Of a DNA stretch of 8,323 bases, positions 6,646 to 8,323 are shown one piece after another; within the stretch, counting starts at the first letter, position 1; each line of letters opens with the position of its first letter. Location of the stretch: positions 1-8,323 of the forward strand of contig JAKAEH010000026.1 in the NCBI GenBank assembly GCA_021825955.1, read 5' to 3'. Made by a program: the position numbers and the translations under genes. The notes under the pieces are model-generated. The model ran no database searches, was not told the origin of the DNA, and was given only the letters and a program-made list of their open reading frames with translations. This DNA is from a bacterium. Lineage in GTDB: Bacteria; Patescibacteria; Microgenomatia; Levybacterales; UBA12049.

Positions 6646-7200
6646 TTAAAAACTTACCTTTACAGTTTTTTTCTCTTCTTCGGTTGCGCCAAAAAACTCA
6701 GCCTGTTTGAAATTTAGCAATTTAGCAAAAAAGACATTAGGAAAAACTTGTAATTTTGTGTTGTAATCTAATACGGTGCTGTTGTAAAACTGTCTTGCGT
6801 AAGCAATTTTATTTTCCGTATCAGACAATTCTTCCTGAAGCTCCATAAAATTTTGGCTTGCTTTTAATTCAGGATAGTTTTCTGCGATAGCAAAAATTGA
6901 TTTAAGCGTTTGACTTAATTCATTGTTTGCTGAAGCCTTATCTTGAACGCCTTTGGCTGAAACCAAGCTTGCTCTTTCTTTGGTTACTTTTTCAAAGAGT
7001 TCCTTTTCGTGTTTTGCGTACCCCTTAACGGTTTCAACAAGATTTGGAATTAAATCAGCTCTTCTTTTAAGCTGAACATCTATTTGGGAGAAGGCCTCAG
7101 ACACGCGCATTTTGGTAACAATAAGGCTGTTGTACAAAAACCAAACAAATGCAACAACTACAATTACCGCGACTGCTATAACAATAATACTACTATTCAT
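6646..7200 (-). CDS. lemA: LemA family membrane protein
   Basis: LemA proteins have one N-terminal membrane helix followed by a long helical-bundle domain; their biochemical role is not established, though they are often encoded with HtpX or TPM-domain proteins. The 184-residue product has a hydrophobic helix (about 4-27), then the family signature [17 protein letters not shown] (39-55) and GYAKHE (60-65). The second signature begins [13 protein letters not shown] (106-118) and continues through [12 protein letters not shown] to ARQFYN (135-140). [11 protein letters not shown] (154-164) is also conserved, and length is typical (~185). It starts 15 bases after polX, behind the only strong SD in the window and downstream of a good promoter, so it is probably the first gene of the transcription unit that runs to the left. 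Stop is TAA, 3 bases before htpX. Confidence 0.96.
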   Translation of the reverse strand: MNSSIIVIAVAVIVVVAFVWFLYNSLIVTKMRVSEAFSQIDVQLKRRADLIPNLVETVKGYAKHEKELFEKVTKERASLVSAKGVQDKASANNELSQTLKSIFAIAENYPELKASQNFMELQEELSDTENKIAYARQFYNSTVLDYNTKLQVFPNVFFAKLLNFKQAEFFGATEEEKKTVKVSF

Positions 7201-7203
7201 TCT

Positions 7204-7212
7204 TCACCTCCT
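7204..7212 (-). promoter_or_regulatory. Strong Shine-Dalgarno of lemA
   Basis: Minus-strand AGGAGGTGA, nearly a full anti-SD complement, with AGGAGG ending 6 bases before the lemA ATG. It occupies the short gap right after the polX stop. No other gene in the window has a comparable site, which marks lemA as an independently initiated gene. Confidence 0.9.
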
Positions 7213-7215
7213 TTA

Positions 7216-8323
7216 TTAAGTTTTTAACCACTTAGAGAATTCATTATACGATAATGTATTCAGTATGTCATCTTTTGTCGCCCAACCTCTTTTTGCAGTA
7301 TAAACGCCGAATTTCATAAGGTTCATCTGCTCTTTGGCGTGACTATCTGTGTTGATAACCATTTTAACTTTTGACTTAATTGCTTGATAGATCAAGTTGT
7401 CGGGTAAATCTAATCTGGATGGGTAACTGTTGATTTCAATTGCCTTATTAAACTTATTGCAATATTCAAATATTTTTTTCCAGTCCAAATCATATCCTGG
7501 TCTTTCGTTTAGCATTCTACCGGTTGGATGGGCTAATATTTTTGCTTTATGATGAGATAATCCTTTAAGAACTCTCTGTGTCATTTTGTCTTTATTCATA
7601 TTAAATACACTGTGAATTGATACGATTGCTGCGTCAAGTAACTCCAAGGATTTATTATCGATTGCCAAGTCTCCATTTGGCAATATATCTATTTCAAGCA
7701 TTTTAATTACTCGAACATGATTTTTACTCTCTAAAATTTGTTCAATTCGATTATTTCTTTTTTTAATCAAATCGTAAATTTCGATCGGGCCGTGTTTTGA
7801 AATACTGGGATTATGTTCGGAAAAACCCAGGTATTCGTATTTTAGCTCTTCGGCTTTTTCAAGCATTTCTTCAAAAGTATTAATTCCTAGATCATGACTT
7901 GGTTCAATTGGAAAACTGGAATGAATATGCAAGTCTCCTTTTATATCTGATAGTTCAACCAGTTCAGGAAGGTTATCTGTGGAAGCAAGTTCAATTTCTC
8001 CCTTATCCTCTCTTATTTCAGGTGGGATAAATTCCAAACCGATTGCATTATAAAATTTTTCTTCGGAATCATATTTTTCAGTTTTTGATTTTTTTTTGAT
8101 TCCATATTCAGATAGAGACAGTCCTTTTCTGAGGGCAAATTCTCGAAGGTGAACGTTATGGTTTTTGCTTCCAGTAAAGTGCTGCAAAAGAGACCCAAAG
8201 GCTTCTTTAGGTTGAGTCATAAGATCTACTTGCCTGCCGCCGGAAACCAATATTGAAGCTGAAATATCACCTTTTTCGATTACTCTTTCGACATGGGGAT
8301 ATGAAACAAAATAATCCAAGACT
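7216..8323 (-). CDS. polX: DNA polymerase/3'-5' exonuclease PolX, C-terminal part (start outside window)
   Basis: Family X polymerases fill gaps in base-excision repair; bacterial PolX adds a C-terminal PHP nuclease domain. The frame stays open to the right edge (Val codon 8322-8320, then Leu TTG 8319-8317), so the 367 residues from that Leu are only the C-terminal part of a ~570-residue protein. Numbering from it: end of the polymerase palm with RQVDLM (29-34; Asp32 is the third catalytic Asp), FGSLLQHFTGSKNHN (41-55), EYG (71-73), linker GLEFIPPEIRED (94-105), then the PHP domain. Visible PHP metal ligands are His131/His133 (DLHIHS), His169 (SEHN), Glu209, His236, His264 (AHPTGR), Asp325 and His327 (TDSH). 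The canonical 'SDG' after the first motif is absent; SHDLG (141-145) may replace it. The Arg of the usual DLR is Met34. Stop TAA is 15 bases before lemA. Confidence 0.9.
   Translation of the reverse strand, partial: VLDYFVSYPHVERVIEKGDISASILVSGGRQVDLMTQPKEAFGSLLQHFTGSKNHNVHLREFALRKGLSLSEYGIKKKSKTEKYDSEEKFYNAIGLEFIPPEIREDKGEIELASTDNLPELVELSDIKGDLHIHSSFPIEPSHDLGINTFEEMLEKAEELKYEYLGFSEHNPSISKHGPIEIYDLIKKRNNRIEQILESKNHVRVIKMLEIDILPNGDLAIDNKSLELLDAAIVSIHSVFNMNKDKMTQRVLKGLSHHKAKILAHPTGRMLNERPGYDLDWKKIFEYCNKFNKAIEINSYPSRLDLPDNLIYQAIKSKVKMVINTDSHAKEQMNLMKFGVYTAKRGWATKDDILNTLSYNEFSKWLKT
7243..7271 (-). promoter_or_regulatory. Candidate sigma70 promoter for lemA and downstream genes
   Basis: On the minus strand ATGACA (7271-7266, five of six to TTGACA), a 17-base spacer, and a perfect TATAAT (7248-7243). 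Predicted transcription start is near 7236, giving a leader of about 36 bases that contains the strong lemA SD. The promoter lies inside the last codons of polX. The combination of optimal spacing, consensus -10 and properly placed SD makes it more credible than a chance match, but it is pattern-based only. Confidence 0.65.

Noticed and set aside
7216..8319. polX remnant as a complete 367-residue gene starting at TTG 8319
   Set aside because: The frame is open upstream to the window edge, and the first residues already fall within the conserved polymerase palm domain, so the TTG is an internal Leu.

Overview
This window is almost entirely coding, with nine genes, all on the minus strand. It is AT-rich and very tightly packed: no gap between genes is longer than 15 bases, and several genes overlap. 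In the order of transcription (high to low coordinates) they are: 3' end of a family X DNA polymerase with a PHP domain (polX, cut by the right edge), lemA, htpX, murT, gatD, gatC, gatA, gatB, and a soluble GGDEF nucleotide cyclase cut by the left edge. No RNA gene, mobile element, repeat array, CRISPR or terminator is visible, and no stretch over 300 bases lacks a gene.

Organism: MurT-GatD amidates the D-Glu of lipid II and is typical of Gram-positive-type cell walls. GatCAB implies that Gln-tRNA and/or Asn-tRNA is made indirectly. The low GC, extreme gene packing, sparse Shine-Dalgarno (SD) sequences and divergent PHP domain resemble Candidatus Patescibacteria (CPR; Microgenomates-like), but an AT-rich Gram-positive cannot be excluded by eye. 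UGA is used as a true stop, so the organism does not use the UGA=Gly code of Gracilibacteria/Absconditabacteria.

Layout: 8323-7216 polX (DNA repair). 7200-5737 lemA and htpX, a membrane/envelope protein and a membrane zinc protease. 5734-3699 murT-gatD, the two subunits of lipid II isoglutaminyl synthase. 3690-685 gatC-gatA-gatB, the three subunits of the tRNA-dependent amidotransferase. 688-1 the GGDEF gene. Gaps or overlaps in this order are +15, +3, +2, -4, +8, -8, -4 and -4 bases, so most genes are probably translationally coupled.

Regulation: a near-consensus sigma70-type promoter lies inside the polX 3' end (7243-7271), followed by the only strong SD in the window, in front of lemA. 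A second promoter-like pair (3698-3727) has its -10 box seven bases before the gatC ATG, which predicts a leaderless gatC transcript. lemA through the GGDEF gene may therefore be one transcription unit with an internal start at gatC.

Most notable: the GGDEF protein has Asn where canonical diguanylate cyclases have the guanine-contacting Asp (PleD Asp344), and a 13-residue insertion between an RxxD I-site-like motif and the GGDEF loop. Its product may not be simply c-di-GMP. It is co-encoded with wall-amidation and tRNA-amidation enzymes.
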